Source of the DNA: Anagrus nilaparvatae
Taxonomy: Eukaryota > Arthropoda > Insecta > Hymenoptera > Mymaridae
Assembly (NCBI GenBank): GCA_022575985.1
Contig: JAKSXM010000007.1
Coordinates: forward strand, 57,504,501-57,568,500
DNA length: 64,000 nt
Direction of reading: 5' to 3'
The notes below the pieces were generated by a model. That model made no database searches and was not told the DNA's origin. It worked only from the letters and a program-made list of their open reading frames with translations. The position numbers and the translations under genes are program-made. Of this stretch, positions 35,656 to 47,357 are shown in pieces; position 1 is the first letter of the stretch; each line of letters opens with the position of its first letter.

Positions 35656-36920
35656 ATTGAGTCTTTTTTTTATTTAGTGATAAATAGTTGGTTTTTGACC
35701 ATTTTTTGACACCATCTTAACAGATTTTGCACGTATTACCTAATTTTTTTATAAGGGAGATATAGTTTTAATAAATTTGGTTACTTTTCTGATTTAAATC
35801 CTAAATTTTGTGAAAATTTTGAGGAAGATTTTTTATTTTTGTACAATTCCTCATTTCCATTAGGGGCTTATTTTCCTATATTTCAGAGGTTTCTGAGTAC
35901 TCAATTTTTTGAATCCGATATTTCAATTTTTTTTTCTTCTTAATTTCCTGACATCAAAACAATTTTTTTTGAATAAATGAGATTAAAGTACACAAATTAC
36001 CAACTGCTTTGAGATCTTGTAGACTACTCTTCATTTGCGAGATCCAGAAATATGAAAATTAAAAAATTAAAAAAAAACCTTTTTACGCCTTTTGCCAGAG
36101 GGCAGCCGGGGTCAAAATTCCAGGAAATTTTTTTTAAAAATTAGTTCTTTTAGGTCAAAAAAGGTTTTTCTGATTGTTCGCTGGAGCTAAAATCCCTTCT
36201 TATTCCGGAATGCTTTTTTTGGGTATTAGATCAAGAAAATAGAGTAAAAACGATATTTCTAAAATAAGTATTTCAATAGAAAAAATTAGATAATATCTCC
36301 AATGTACATATGAAAAAAATCATGTATTTTTCTACAAAAAATTGAAACAATTTTATAGGAAAAACAAGAATTATTTAAAATAAATTAATAAATAATAATT
36401 AATAAAATAATAAGTTTCCTGAATTTTTTATGAATCTATAAAATCACGAAAGTTATTTTTCTGCACGTGTCAGTTTTTTTTATCTATAATAAGTAACTTT
36501 TTGAAAAACGTTTTCACGATCTGTTATATTATTTTATAGGTAATCACGAAAGAAAAATTAAAAAATAAAAATTAAAAAATAAAAATATATAAAGCTATAA
36601 ACTATTATTTTATTAAATTAAAAAAAAAATTTTTTTGAATATTAAAACTAATTATTATCAAATACTATAGGAACAATTTTGTTGTTAGAATTGATGTTTA
36701 ACCTAGCACACTTTGGTAAATTTCAAAAAAAATGTAAAATAAAGAGCCTGATTATTTATTAGAATAAAAATGACAAAAATTTCACGAAACTTATAGGGGG
36801 ATTATTATTATATAATAAAAAAATCTAAAATTAGAAGACAGACAGTTGTTTCAAATTAAAATAAAAAATAACTTCTTAACACGGTATTTAAAATTCCTAA
36901 ACCAATTGTGGGAAATTGAA
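35656..36920. other. AT-rich spacer
   Basis: No gene recognised. A less AT-rich patch at 36080-36220 (GCCAGAGGGCAGCCGGGGTC) may be another repeat relic. Confidence 0.45.
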
Positions 36921-38199
36921 AAGGACCCCGCCCATTAGCATTGGAAAATTGCAAATGGTGCGATTTTCTTCAAACTTTGGGAATCGATAGTTCAAGAGAT
37001 TTTGAAACGAAAATGTCTTATGAAAAAATCGGAAATATTTATTCCCTTTTGAGATACGGAGGAGTGAAAAAAAGTTAAGTGTAAAAAAGTTAAAAAATTA
37101 TTTTGCTGATACAGAAGACGTAAGTAAAAGATTTTGCTTGTAAGGATTACCGTCTGAATCAAGATTGGATTTCAATATGTTTTATGGGTCACTGATTCCA
37201 ATAATGATGGTCCTAAAAACCCAAACGCATGTGTTAGCCTTTAAAGGGCAAAAATGGCCCTTTTAAGGGTTTCTAAGTACAAATCATAAATGCTTACATC
37301 ATAAATCAAACTATACGATATTATGGAGGCTAAATTCGATGATGGTCGTCACTAAACCCAAATGGATTATGAAGAGCTCTCAAAAGGCTACATTGCCCTT
37401 TTTAGGTCTTTTTGGCTAAAGGGATTTTACAAAGACAATTGTCTTAATTCTCATCATAAATTAATCTTTGTTTTTAAACTATTTTTTTTGTTTTTGGGAC
37501 CATCATCTTTGAATCTAGTGATGTAACTATCGTACAGTTTAAGTAAGTAATATAATTATTAATGATTCACACATAGTAAGCCCTAAAAAGGGCAACTTTT
37601 TGCCCTATAACGGCTTTAGAAATACTGTTAAAATTCTCAGATCGTCGTCAAGTAATTTTTCCACCCAAAAAGTGTTTATCTTGAGTTCTTTACATTGTTC
37701 TCAAGGATCTTACAAGAAGAAGACCTAAAAAGGGTAATGTAGCCCTTTGAGAACTCTTCATAAACCATTTGGGTTTAGTGACGACCATAATCGAATTTAT
37801 CCTCCATAATATCGTACAGTTTGAGTTATGATGTAAGCATTTATGATTTGTACTTCGAAACCCTTAAAAGGGCTATTTTCGCCCTTAAGGGCTAACACAC
37901 ACGTTTGGGTTTTTAGGAACATCATTATTAGAATCAGTGACCCATAAAATATATTGAAATCCAATCTTGATTCAGACGGTAATCCCTACAAGAAAAATCT
38001 TTTTCTTACCTCTTCTGTATCAGCAAAATAATTTTTTAACTTTTTCAGACTTCTAGCCTCCGTATCTCAAAAGTAAATGAATATTTCCAATTTTTCCATA
38101 AGACATTTTCGTTTGAAAATCTCTTGAACTATCGATTGCCAAAGTTTGAAGAAAATTGCACCATTTGCAATTTTCCAATGCTAATGGTGCGGGGTCCTT
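36921..38199. repeat. 1.28-kb palindromic (foldback) element
   Basis: Left end AAGGACCCCGCCCATTAGCA is matched in inverse by GCTAATGGTGCGGGGTCCTT on the right, and pairing continues almost to the centre near 37560: for example CGATAGTTCAAGAGATTTT against the inverse at 38120, and GGGCAAAAATGGCCCTTTTA against its inverse near 37870. Arms are about 620 bp with modest divergence. The interior carries GGGTCACTGATTCCAATAAT, a variant of the shared motif. No open frame. A transcript through it would fold into a long hairpin. Confidence 0.9.
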
Positions 38200-39322
38200 T
38201 ATAATTATAATACTTTTATTTAAGAAAGTGGCCTTGTAAATGATGACTAAATCTCTTCGAAATATTGGCTAATTATTGTTAAGTTATTGATATGAATAAA
38301 AATATGTTAGTTAAAATAATTAAGAATTTTCAATAGTTAATTAGATATTTTTGTTTTATCACGCTCATCACTGAATTTTATGTATCTGAATCTGAAAAGT
38401 ACTTTTTTGTATGAAATAGAAATGATAGCAAGGGGTAATATGAATAAAGCGAGATGTTTTTTAATGTAGGATGAAAAACTCTAGATTTATACTGACTGTT
38501 TCCATGTGAAAAGTATGTTGACTTGCAGAAGGGGTCTTCCGATTGAGCTGTAACTTTTCACAGGTGATCATATATATAAAATGTCCTATTCTCCAATTTT
38601 CACATTTTAAGATCGTTTCTAGCCGTCTCTATGAATTTTAAAAATTTTGGAACTATTTTAAAGCTTTTAGCCACCAATTTTTGCTTTATTATAATGATAT
38701 ATTTATATATAAAATCATGAAAAACAGCTCGGAAAATTATACAAAAGTTGTGATTGGAAATTTCCCTGGCTATCCGAATTTTCAAACCGATTTTTTAAAT
38801 TTTTACGTGAAAAGCCGGAAAATTCGGAAATTTGAGCCCTTTCGGCAGTTGCTTATAACTTTTTTCAGGCTACTTCAAATAACATCATACTAGGAGTGAA
38901 ATCAGAGTATTCCATATACTTTCACCTAGTATTAATATGGGTTTGGCTTTTTTACTTAGGGAAAAGTTATACCAATAATCAGTGAAATTTTCCGATTTTG
39001 AAAATGCAAATTTAGCGAAAAAAGCTATATTTTTATTTAAATTTTTTTTCAATGCACTTTGAAATAAAAGCTGTTTTTTGATTTAAAAATATTTTCAAAT
39101 TTCAGTAGAATAACGCTAGGTGTTCAAAACCGCATCGATGTCCATCGCAGCATCATTGACCCTATATGCTTTTAAAATTGTTATAACAGGGTGAAGTCTA
39201 CGAAAACTGTATGTATATTTGCAATCTTGTATAGTTGGGAACCAGAGGATTGAAAAAATTATATCTGATCAAGAAATTATTGCAATAATTTTTTCAGCCC
39301 TGAAATAAAATTTTAAAGAATA
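38200..39322. other. Unclassified, probably old transposon interior
   Basis: Phrases such as GGCAGTTGCTTATAACTTTT and TTACTTAGGGAAAAGTTATA resemble the non-coding interior seen at 43.6-44.7 kb (CCATAACTTTTTTTTGG, GCGTTATAACTCGG). No coding exon recognised. Confidence 0.35.
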
Positions 39323-39440
39323 GTATATTTACGGCTCGTGTCCAGAGAAGTAAAGAATGTCCCAAATCGCACGTAATCCTTCCGAGGCGAAGCCAAGGAT
39401 GGTACACTGCGATTAAGGGTTTTCTTTATTTATGGACAAC
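39323..39440 (+). repeat. Dispersed double-hairpin repeat, copy D (first hairpin only)
   Basis: Starts TAGTATATTTACGGCTCGTG and has AAGTAAAGAATGTCCCAAAT, CTTCCGAGGCGAAGCCAAGG, GGTACACTGCGATTAAGGG and TTTATTTATGGACAA. It stops before the GGGTCGTA arm and the second hairpin. Confidence 0.75.
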
Positions 39441-39686
39441 TATAAAGAAAAATTGTTCCTGATATTATAAGGAGAGAAATTAAGAAAATTAAAGCTAATT
39501 TTTAAAAAATGCAAAAATAAGCCTTAAAAGTTAAACATTTATAAAAAAAAATGTTCAAAATTGTGTTAAAATAAAAAAATAAAATAAGCAACATATTAAA
39601 GTTTACATGTAAGTCACACGTAAGCTCATATTATTGGTTAAATCGAAATCGTGTTAAATATTTTAGATTAACACACTTTTTCAAAC

Positions 39687-39694
39687 TATATAAG
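39687..39694 (+). promoter_or_regulatory. TATA box of the secreted-peptide gene
   Basis: TATATAAG 56-63 bp ahead of the start codon, which would place transcription start near 39718-39722 with a ~30-nt 5' leader. The good spacing and the GC-richer AGCTTGCA just after it set it apart from random A/T. Confidence 0.55.
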
Positions 39695-39749
39695 CTTGCA
39701 TTTAATTTTATTTTATTTAGTATGTTATTTACAATATTAATAAATAAAG

Positions 39750-39839
39750 ATGAAATCTTCTGGGGTAAAATATTTTTATTTTATTTTACTTTTAACAGCT
39801 TTAGTTTCTTTGGCTAACTGTTCACCTCCTAAGATTCAG
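39750..39839 (+). CDS. Secreted-peptide gene, exon 1 (signal peptide)
   Basis: Encodes the whole signal sequence and the first mature residues. The separation of signal peptide and mature part into two exons is common in secreted-peptide families and makes exon swapping easy. Confidence 0.7.
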
Positions 39840-42800
39840 GTAAAATATATTTTTTCGTATCACTAAATATTTATTAACTAATTTTCAAGCTAATCAGATT
39901 AGATTACTGTGCTTGAAATTTCAATCAAGTTCAAAAATTAGCTAAAAATTAAAAATTTTTATTAAAAAAGTTTTTTTTTTTGAGAAACCCAATGGCCATG
40001 CTATTAGCAGAAATTTTTAATTTTTTATCAGTATTTTACAAATAAATAAAACTTTTTTGAAAAAAGTTCAACAATTTAAATTGACTCAGGGATTTAACTA
40101 TATTCTTCATCAGAATATATCTTTCATCAGAAAACTCTGGTTTTTAAGATAAATGTATTTTTTTTAATCAACGGATAATCATTTTCTTAATAATATTTAT
40201 ATTAAAGGATAGTGCGTGCATCCTGAAATCTACCCGTATGCTTCTAATAACTGCTAATATACTAATTTTTAAAATACTCGTTTGTCAAATTCGTTGTTTG
40301 ACTACGATTATCAGTTATACTTATTGGTAAGCACCAGGTATTAAAAACTTTAGAGACTAGTGTGAATACGTGCCGAGCACTCGTACTATAGTAGCTATGT
40401 CAGTATCACCGTTAAAAAGACAAATGTCTAAAGTGACTGACTTACCTACGTAAAATTTCCCGGGAAACTTAATTTTTAATAAGATTTTAATAATCCAAGA
40501 AAGGAGGTAAATTTTTTGGTAAAATGAAGCAGTAATTACTGGCAAGTCAGATCAACTTGAAACTTTTTGCAATTTGTCAAGAAAGGTGTCTAGTTCAGAA
40601 GTAAACAAGTTTGGTTGGTTGCTCTTGGTCCCAAATGTGGCAAAAATTGGCCAAACTGTTATTTTTGGACAAAAATAAATAAATATTTAATATCTCGGGC
40701 AATATTAAAGGAATATTGGTGAAAATAGGTAGCAGGGGGTTTTTTGGGTCGCTGATTACGATTTTAATGTCAGAAATTTCTCAAACACCCTCTAAACAGT
40801 AAAAACTACCCTTTTTTAGGGGTTGTTTTTAAATATTTTGGAATTTTTGCTAAAATTACCAAATGAATGCCATTTTTTTTGAAAAATTAATGAAGATTTA
40901 TTTTTTTTTTATTATGGCCTGAAATTGAGATATAAGGTTTAATAATAGGGGGGTTAAAACTACCCTCAGAAGAAGAAAAAATATAAAAAATATGACCTCC
41001 TTATTTTTTTTGTATTTTGATCAATTTTTTGAAAAAATTGTATCGTATATTTATTTTTATGGGGGGGGGGGGTTAAAACTACCCCTAAATTTAAGAAAAT
41101 GAAAAAAACGTTATTAAATTTTTTTTTGCACCTTTTCGATTTACAGCCTAAAAAGTAACAATATTTGCAACCCTGGGCGTGAAAAAAATTAAAAAAATAA
41201 AATTTAAAAAAAATTGATTAGGCCCCGATACTGAGATATAAGGTTTAATAATAGATGAGTTAAAACTACCCCCAGAATAAGAAAAAATACAAAAAATATG
41301 ACCTTCATTTTTTTTGTATTTAGATCAATTTTTTGAAAATATTCTATCTTATATTTACTATTCTAAATTAATTCAACCCCTCGCCGGGGGGGGGGGGAAT
41401 TACCCTAAATTTAAATACCCTAATTCTAAGTCCCTAAACCTGAATTATTCCAAGTTCCTAAATCAATATTATTCTAAGTTCATAAACCTGTATTATCCTG
41501 AGTCCTTAAGCCCATATTTTTCAAAGTCTCCTAATTATTCTAAGCCTCTTTTGACCCCTTCTACTCCAGTCAAAATACGGGTTTGGTTGTATTGTTTCTG
41601 GCCACCACCAGATTTGGTCTACTATAGGTTTTTTGGGTCGCTGAACACGAAAATCGGGGTCTTTTCTATGAGAAACTGGGGCTTGACCCTTAAATTGGGC
41701 AAAACTTGCCCTAAAAAGGGCATTTTTGACAAATTCACTCTAAGGCTTTGAAATTTGGTATACGGGGTTTTTCGGGTCGCTAATTACGAATATTCAATTA
41801 TTTTTTATGAACAATTATACCTTTGCCCTTAAATTTGCCCAAACTAGCCCCTAAAAGGGCATTTTTGTTACATTCAGTCCAGCCCTCTAAAATTTGGTAT
41901 ACGGGGGTTTTTTAGGTCGCTGATAACGAATATTTAATTATTTTTAGTGAAAAATTATACCTTTGCCCTTAAATTGTCCCAAACCAGCCCCTAAAAAGGC
42001 ATTGTTGCTACTTTCAGTCCAGCTCTCTAAAATTTGGTATACGGGAGTTTTTTGGGTCGCTGATCACGAATATTCAGGTTTTTTTAATGCAAAATTAGAC
42101 CGTTGCCCTTAAATTGTCCAAAACTAAATCAAACAGAATGTAGCAAAAATGCCCTTTTTAGGGCAAGGTTTAGCCAATTCAAGAGTGATGATCTAATTTC
42201 TCATTAAAATACCTTAATATTCATGTTTAGCGATACAAAAAACCCCCGTACACCAAATTTAAAAGGCCTAGACTGAATGCAGCAAAAATGCCCTTTTTAG
42301 GGCAAGTTTAGCCCAATATAAGGGTCATGCTCCAATTTCTCATAGAAAAGACCCCGATTTTCGTGATCAACAACCCAAAAAACACCCGTATAACAAATTT
42401 TAAAGGGCTAGAGTGAATGTAGCAAAAATGCCCTTTTTAGGGCTAGTGTGGGCAAATTTAAGGGCAAAGTATAATTTATCATTAAAAATAATTAAATATT
42501 CGTGATCAGCGACCCAAAAACCCCCCGTATACCAAATTTTAGAGAGCTAGAGTGAATGTAGCAAGAATGCCCTTTTTAGGGCTAATTTGGGCCAATTTAA
42601 GGCCAAATGTATAATTTTTCATTAAAAATAATTAAATATTCGTTATCAGCGACCTAAAAAACCCCCGTATACCAAATTTTAGAGTGCTGGACTGAATGTA
42701 ACAAAAATGCCCTTTTAGGGGCTAGTTTGGGCAAATTTAAGGGCAAAGGTATAATTGTTCATAAAAAATAATTGAATATTCGTAATTAGCGACCCGAAAA

Positions 42801-45662
42801 ACCCCGTATACCAAATTTCAAAGCCTTAGAGTGAATTTGTCAAAAATGCCCTTTTTAGGGCAAGTTTTGCCCAATTTAAGGGTCAAGCCCCAGTTTCTCA
42901 TAGAAAAGACCCCGATTTTCGTGTTCAGCGACCCAAAAAACCTATAGTAGACCAAATCTGGTGGTGGCCAGAAACAATACAACCCCCCCCCGTATTTTGA
43001 CTGGAGTATTCCCCCTCCTTAAATAGGACTAATTTGATCCCCCCCTTAAATAGAACAAATCTGACTCCCCCCCTAGTTCTAAGTTCTGAAGATTCCCCCT
43101 TACTATAAACATGTCCCACGTTAACATTTTAAGAACCTTTTGTAGCACAGTTTGTGTTATTTGATTCAAATTACCCCCCTCTCCCCAAAAATTTTCTAGA
43201 TCCGCCACTAAATGCACAGTGATTTTTTTTAAAGCCCAATTCAAAATACCCTTCAAAATGGAGCTTATAGCAAAGAAACTTGCCTTAAGCCAAAAAAAAT
43301 AGTTTTCAACTATTACAATCCTTATTCTTTTTTACCCCTTTATCGAAATTCTTCTAAGTTTGGAATTAAAAATAATTTTAAGTTCCTAAATCAAAATTAT
43401 TCAAAGTCCCTACATGAAAAAAATTTTCAGTTATAAATCTAAACTCAAATCATTTTAAGTCTATAAATTGAATTAATTCGAAGTTAACCCCCCCCCCCCC
43501 GTAACGTGCTTGAAAAATCCCCTGCCTATAAAGATTTGTCGTGTAAAAATGTTCCATAAAATTAAATATTTACACTTGTATTTACACGAAAAAAACACAA
43601 ATCTTTGATTTTTGTGCCTTTTTCATTACTTACTTTAGGTTTTACGGCAAATTTACATCTGAAAAAAGTCGGAATTTGAAACTTTACAGCAGCATTATAT
43701 TGAGTTATCATCGAAACATATGGTACTGTATGAAAATTTATGATAAGACTTAGAAACAGAGGGACCTAATGGATTAACTATAAAAATTTTTTGTAATTGC
43801 AAAAAAAAAAAGGAATTTTGGCCATAACTTTTTTTTGGCTAATGATAACGAGATGTACAATGAACCATTTTAAAGCTAAGGTTGACGCCAAAATTTCATG
43901 TCATATGTAACATTTCAATTGGATCAGCCATTTTTCTTTAATTTCGCCCGACAAAAAAGAGCATTTTTCGTTATAAACATAAAATAAGCAATTTCGAACG
44001 GCCAATTCTGCTTGCAGACGACAAATTATAACCAAATCTTGAAGTACAAACAACTTAAAATACATGCTAAAAAATTTGGCTGTTTAAAATAAATAATGTT
44101 CACGCTGCTGGCCAAAAACTGAGAATGTTTTAAAAAATACACGATTTTACCCACCTTTATCAGGCCAAAGCATAAACAATAATTACCCGATAGGGCTGAA
44201 AATTGCTGGACATATGTAGGAACAAGTGTTCTGACTTTTCACGAAAGGATTTTTTTTTCGAAGCAACTCAGCCCAGATGGCGCTAAAAAATTGGCATGAA
44301 AAATTTTGGAAAAAAAATTATTTTGCCCATAACTTTTTTTCTGGTTATTTTAAGCGGTTCTAGGTGGTCTCAAAATTTTCCCAATTTCATCATCTTGAAT
44401 AATGATAAGAATAATTTTTTTTGTGAAAGTAATATTTTTCCAGATATTTACGCCAGAACGATCCGGTTTCTTCATTTTTCGTTAAGCAACCATTTTTGCC
44501 TTGTCATATCTCCTTTAATATTAATCGTACGCAAAAAAAAAAAAACCGCTGTCTTTCTCAACGAAAATACTTCAAATTAGTAATATATAATTTTTTTTGT
44601 AATTCTACCAGATTTCAAATAAAATTAAAAAAACTGAAAAAAAAAAAAAATTTTTTTGGCAAAAATCACACTTTTCATTGCGTTATAACTCGGAAGGGGT
44701 GCATTTTTATGAAAAATTGCAATCAATGTTTTTATGTTAAAATATGGTAATTTATCGATTGGTTAGGTTATTTTTTTTTCAACCCCCCCCCCAATGAGTT
44801 CCACCCCCCCCAGCCCCCCACCCTTTTGGCAACCAACGGAAGTTGTTTACTTCTGAACTAGACATCTTTCATGACAAATTGCAAAAAGTTTCAAGTTGAT
44901 CTGACTTGCCAGTAATTACTGCTACCAGATTTTACCTCCTTTCTTGGAGTATAATTTGGTCACGTTACTTGGCAGAAAATTTAAAAATTTTAAGTATGCG
45001 GGTAAAAAAAAATTGCTGACTCCAGATTCTTCAAAAATTTCCTATAATAGTTGTACGCTTGGACGTGCATACAATTGCATGCAAAGTCAAAACTAATATT
45101 TTGTCCCATGTATAAAAAATAGCTATTACATATCTAGGGCAAAAAAGCCTATTTTCTATCATCGGGAGACGGCTTTTTTCCCCGTTATATGTAAAACTAT
45201 ATAGATGATTTTAATTTCCGGGAAAAAAATATGGGGATTGACTTTTGTATGTTTTTGCAATGTCCGAACCAATATTTTGTCTCTTGTTTAAAAAATAGCT
45301 ATAAAGAAGGATAACAAAGATACGTGGTTGAAATAAAAAATAAAAAAAAAGCATTTCTTGAAGTTAAAAACATTCAAAAAAAAAAAAAAAAAAAAAAAGG
45401 GAAAGGGTCGACTCATCCATGCAAACCTATATACACTTCACAAATATTATAAATTTTTATATATAATATGATTATATATCATAATAATATAATTTTTACC
45501 ATTCTCCTCTTTTAGGGCCTATACAGAGTTCCACCATTCAATCCTAAAGTATATGCAACAGGATCTTCAAATGAAAAAGTTGCCCAAACACAAGAGAATA
45601 AAAGAAATAACGATGAATCATCTTCAAATGAAAATGTAAATAAGCAAGCTAGTAACTCTTAA
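39750..45662 (+). CDS. Small secreted peptide, two exons, unknown family
   Basis: Exon 1 is 39750-39839 (30 codons) and exon 2 is 45516-45662 (48 codons and stop), joined in phase 0 by GATTCAG|GTAAAATA and CTCTTTTAG|GGCC: a 78-residue product. Residues 1-24 form a textbook signal peptide (basic MKSSGVK, hydrophobic FYFILLLTALVSLA, cleavage near ANC or NCS). The mature part starts SPPKIQGLYRVPPFNPKVYA, Pro- and aromatic-rich, then an Asn/Ser/Glu-rich tail with one KR pair that could be a processing site. One Cys at most remains, so no disulfide fold. A TATA box upstream and AATAAA at 45750 complete the unit. I do not recognise the family; a rapidly evolving secreted peptide (gland, venom, immune or peptide hormone) is possible. 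The 5.7-kb intron is mostly a foldback transposon. Confidence 0.7.
40494..44948. mobile_element. 4.45-kb foldback element inside the secreted-peptide intron
   Basis: Outer inverted repeats of about 125 bp: left TCCAAGAAAGGAGGTAAA .. CAGTAATTACTGGCAAGTCA .. GAACTTTTTGCAATTTGTC-type sequence to TTCAGAAGTAAACAA, and its inverse at about 44826-44948 at high identity. Inside are poly-G/poly-C runs, CTAAGTCC-type micro-repeats (41400-41545, 43330-43490), an inverted array of ~140-bp units (41563-43008) and a long non-coding right half. No transposase-like frame was found, so it is either non-autonomous or too decayed. Long arms made of sub-repeats resemble Foldback (FB-type) elements; that class call is inference. 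Confidence 0.8.
41563..43008. repeat. Inverted array of ~140-bp units (core of the foldback)
   Basis: Each unit contains AATTTGGTATACGGGG, TTTTTTGGGTCGCTGAT.AC followed by GAATATT, and CCCTAAAAAGGGCAT. About three and a half units run forward (41600-42122) and about six run in reverse (42123-42960), switching orientation near 42122. The outer limits are ACTCCAGTCAAAATACGGG and its inverse. Arms are unequal (about 560 and 885 bp), so unit number has changed since the palindrome formed. Confidence 0.85.
45060..45400. repeat. Imperfect ~177-bp direct repeat and poly-A run
   Basis: GCAAAGTCAAAACTAATATT followed by TTGTCCCATGTATAAAAAATAGCT at 45080 recurs as GCAATGTCCGAACCAATATT then TTGTCTCTTGTTTAAAAAATAGCT near 45257. 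A ~25-A run at 45375-45399 ends the segment. Probably an old retroposed or transposon remnant just before exon 2. Confidence 0.45.
45516..45662 (+). CDS. Secreted-peptide gene, exon 2 (mature part)
   Basis: Begins GLYRVPPFNPKVYATGSS in phase with exon 1 after a good polypyrimidine tract and TTTAG. Ends NKQASNS with TAA. Two short SSNE repeats (ATGSSNEKV and ESSSNENV) hint at internal duplication. Confidence 0.7.
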   Translation, partial: GLYRVPPFNPKVYATGSSNEKVAQTQENKRNNDESSSNENVNKQASNS

Positions 45663-45690
45663 AAACGTTAAAATGAAAGAGCTGAACTTA

Positions 45691-46375
45691 ATATTAATTA
45701 GCTTTTTAACAAAAGTATAAAAATAGAGTATTGTAAAGTAATTAATATCAATAAAATCTGAATACTTAAAGTACTCAATGTTTTGTTTTTTGAATAACCT
45801 TTTTTTTTATGAACACATTTTATTTAAAAATTAGTTAGCTTCGGCCAAATTTAGATTAAGAAAAATATTCCCTGATGAATCCTAATTTTTTTTGAATTAT
45901 TTATATTAAATGGTAAATTTCTCATTTAAAAAAAAATTCTTTATTTGTTACCAAAAAATCTCGAGGTACTTTTTTTAAAATTTATTATATGAGCCTGGCC
46001 TAATTTTTTTAAATGGAATTTTTAATTTCAGAAAAATTGTCGTGATTCGATTTTAATACGTAAAATTGTAAATAGTTTTTCCGCTAAGATATAACATTAT
46101 TTTTTTTTTTTAATTAACACGTATAATAATTTTACACGCAGTTTTAGGTTTTTGAAATTTTTTTTTACTCGTTTTCTCTAATTTGAACTAAAAAATTTTT
46201 TTTTTTATAAAATAATAAAAGAACACGATAATTTTACGAACATGGAAGGTCTAATTTTAAAAATTTGGCATCACTCAATATTTCGAATCTAAAACTTAAA
46301 TTTATGCAAATTTTTGTCCGAAAATTTTTTCCCTCAATAAACTAAAAGCTATACCTATATAATTTCTAGTGAAAT
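45691..46375 (+). repeat. Segment duplicated at 33.28-34.13 kb (downstream copy)
   Basis: Begins 29 bp after the peptide stop codon and includes the gene's poly(A) signal (AATAAA, 45750-45755), so this copy is the 3' UTR and flank of the secreted-peptide gene. The blocks shared with the 33.3-kb copy are listed there. Confidence 0.75.
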
Positions 46376-47266
46376 TTACGTTGACTTACAAGTAGGGTCT
46401 TGGAATTTAGCTGAAAATGTTAACAGGTTATATATATATGTCATTGTCGCTTTTTTGAATTTCGTCACTTTACAAAAATACTATAGGCTTTTTATGATGT
46501 GACGATGCCAGCGTAGGCAATCTACATTTTAGATTAAAATTATCATAAAAATAACGAAAGTACTAGTCAGTTTGTAGCGAGCGAAAAAGATTATTTTGAG
46601 GATTAAAAAAATACAAAAGTACTCCCAAAAACAAAAGCTTTCTAATGCAAGAGTTGCAGATGATTTTTATACTCAATCTTAGATGATTTGAAAACCCAAT
46701 CATCTTCTAATGAAAAACCTAATTCTAAAATATAAGTACCTTTAAGCAAGAGCGTTTTAGGAGGTTCTCTAACACTTCTTGATGGAGAAATCAATTCTAA
46801 TTTAAACTTGGTGAATGGTTTTGTATAAATTAGTTTACAAAAAAAAAAAAGAAAAAAAAAAGTTTATGTATTGCCTATTGGGCCTTTAGTTGCTCATTAT
46901 TAAAATTAAAATTGATTTAATTGAAGATAAAATTAATTTTAATTGTAAACAAAATACTAAAAGTAGAATAGCTATGTAACCAACTGACTGAAAGATAATT
47001 TTATTACAACAGTTTATAACCTTAAAATTATTTAGATATAATTTTTTTAAGTTATTTTTTTCTGTGCAATAAATATATATAGTTAAAAATAAATTATACA
47101 TCATCGGATTATCGAAAAAATATTCTATAATAAAAAAAAGTTTAGTACTAAATAGTAAATAAGTTTGTTAAATAAAATTCAAAAAAAAATTAATATATTT
47201 TTTTTGTATATTTTTATAATTAATTAATTATTTGAATTAATAAAAAGTTTTGATATTTAAAAGAGC
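46376..47266. other. AT-rich spacer with one coding-like scrap
   Basis: In the frame ending at 46735 the sequence reads DDLKTQSSSNEKPNSKI and stop (46682-46735), similar in style to the SSNEK part of the peptide's exon 2 and preceded by CTCAATCTTAG. No matching upstream exon was seen. The rest is A/T-rich without features. Confidence 0.35.
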
Positions 47267-47272
47267 AAAAAA
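47267..47272 (-). terminator. U6 pol III terminator
   Basis: Run of six T on the minus strand immediately after GTTCCACA, the standard stop for RNA polymerase III. Confidence 0.85.
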
Positions 47273-47317
47273 TGTGGAACGCTTCACGATTTTGCGTGTC
47301 ATCCTTGCGCAGGGGCC

Positions 47318-47357
<40 letters not shown>

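Noticed and set aside
41314..41751. 145-codon open frame rich in Tyr, Ser and Lys
   Set aside because: Product of CTAAGTCC-type micro-repeats and the start of the inverted array, not a gene.
41563..43008. Regular repeats considered as a CRISPR array
   Set aside because: Units are ~140 bp, inverted halfway, without unique spacers, and lie in insect nuclear DNA.
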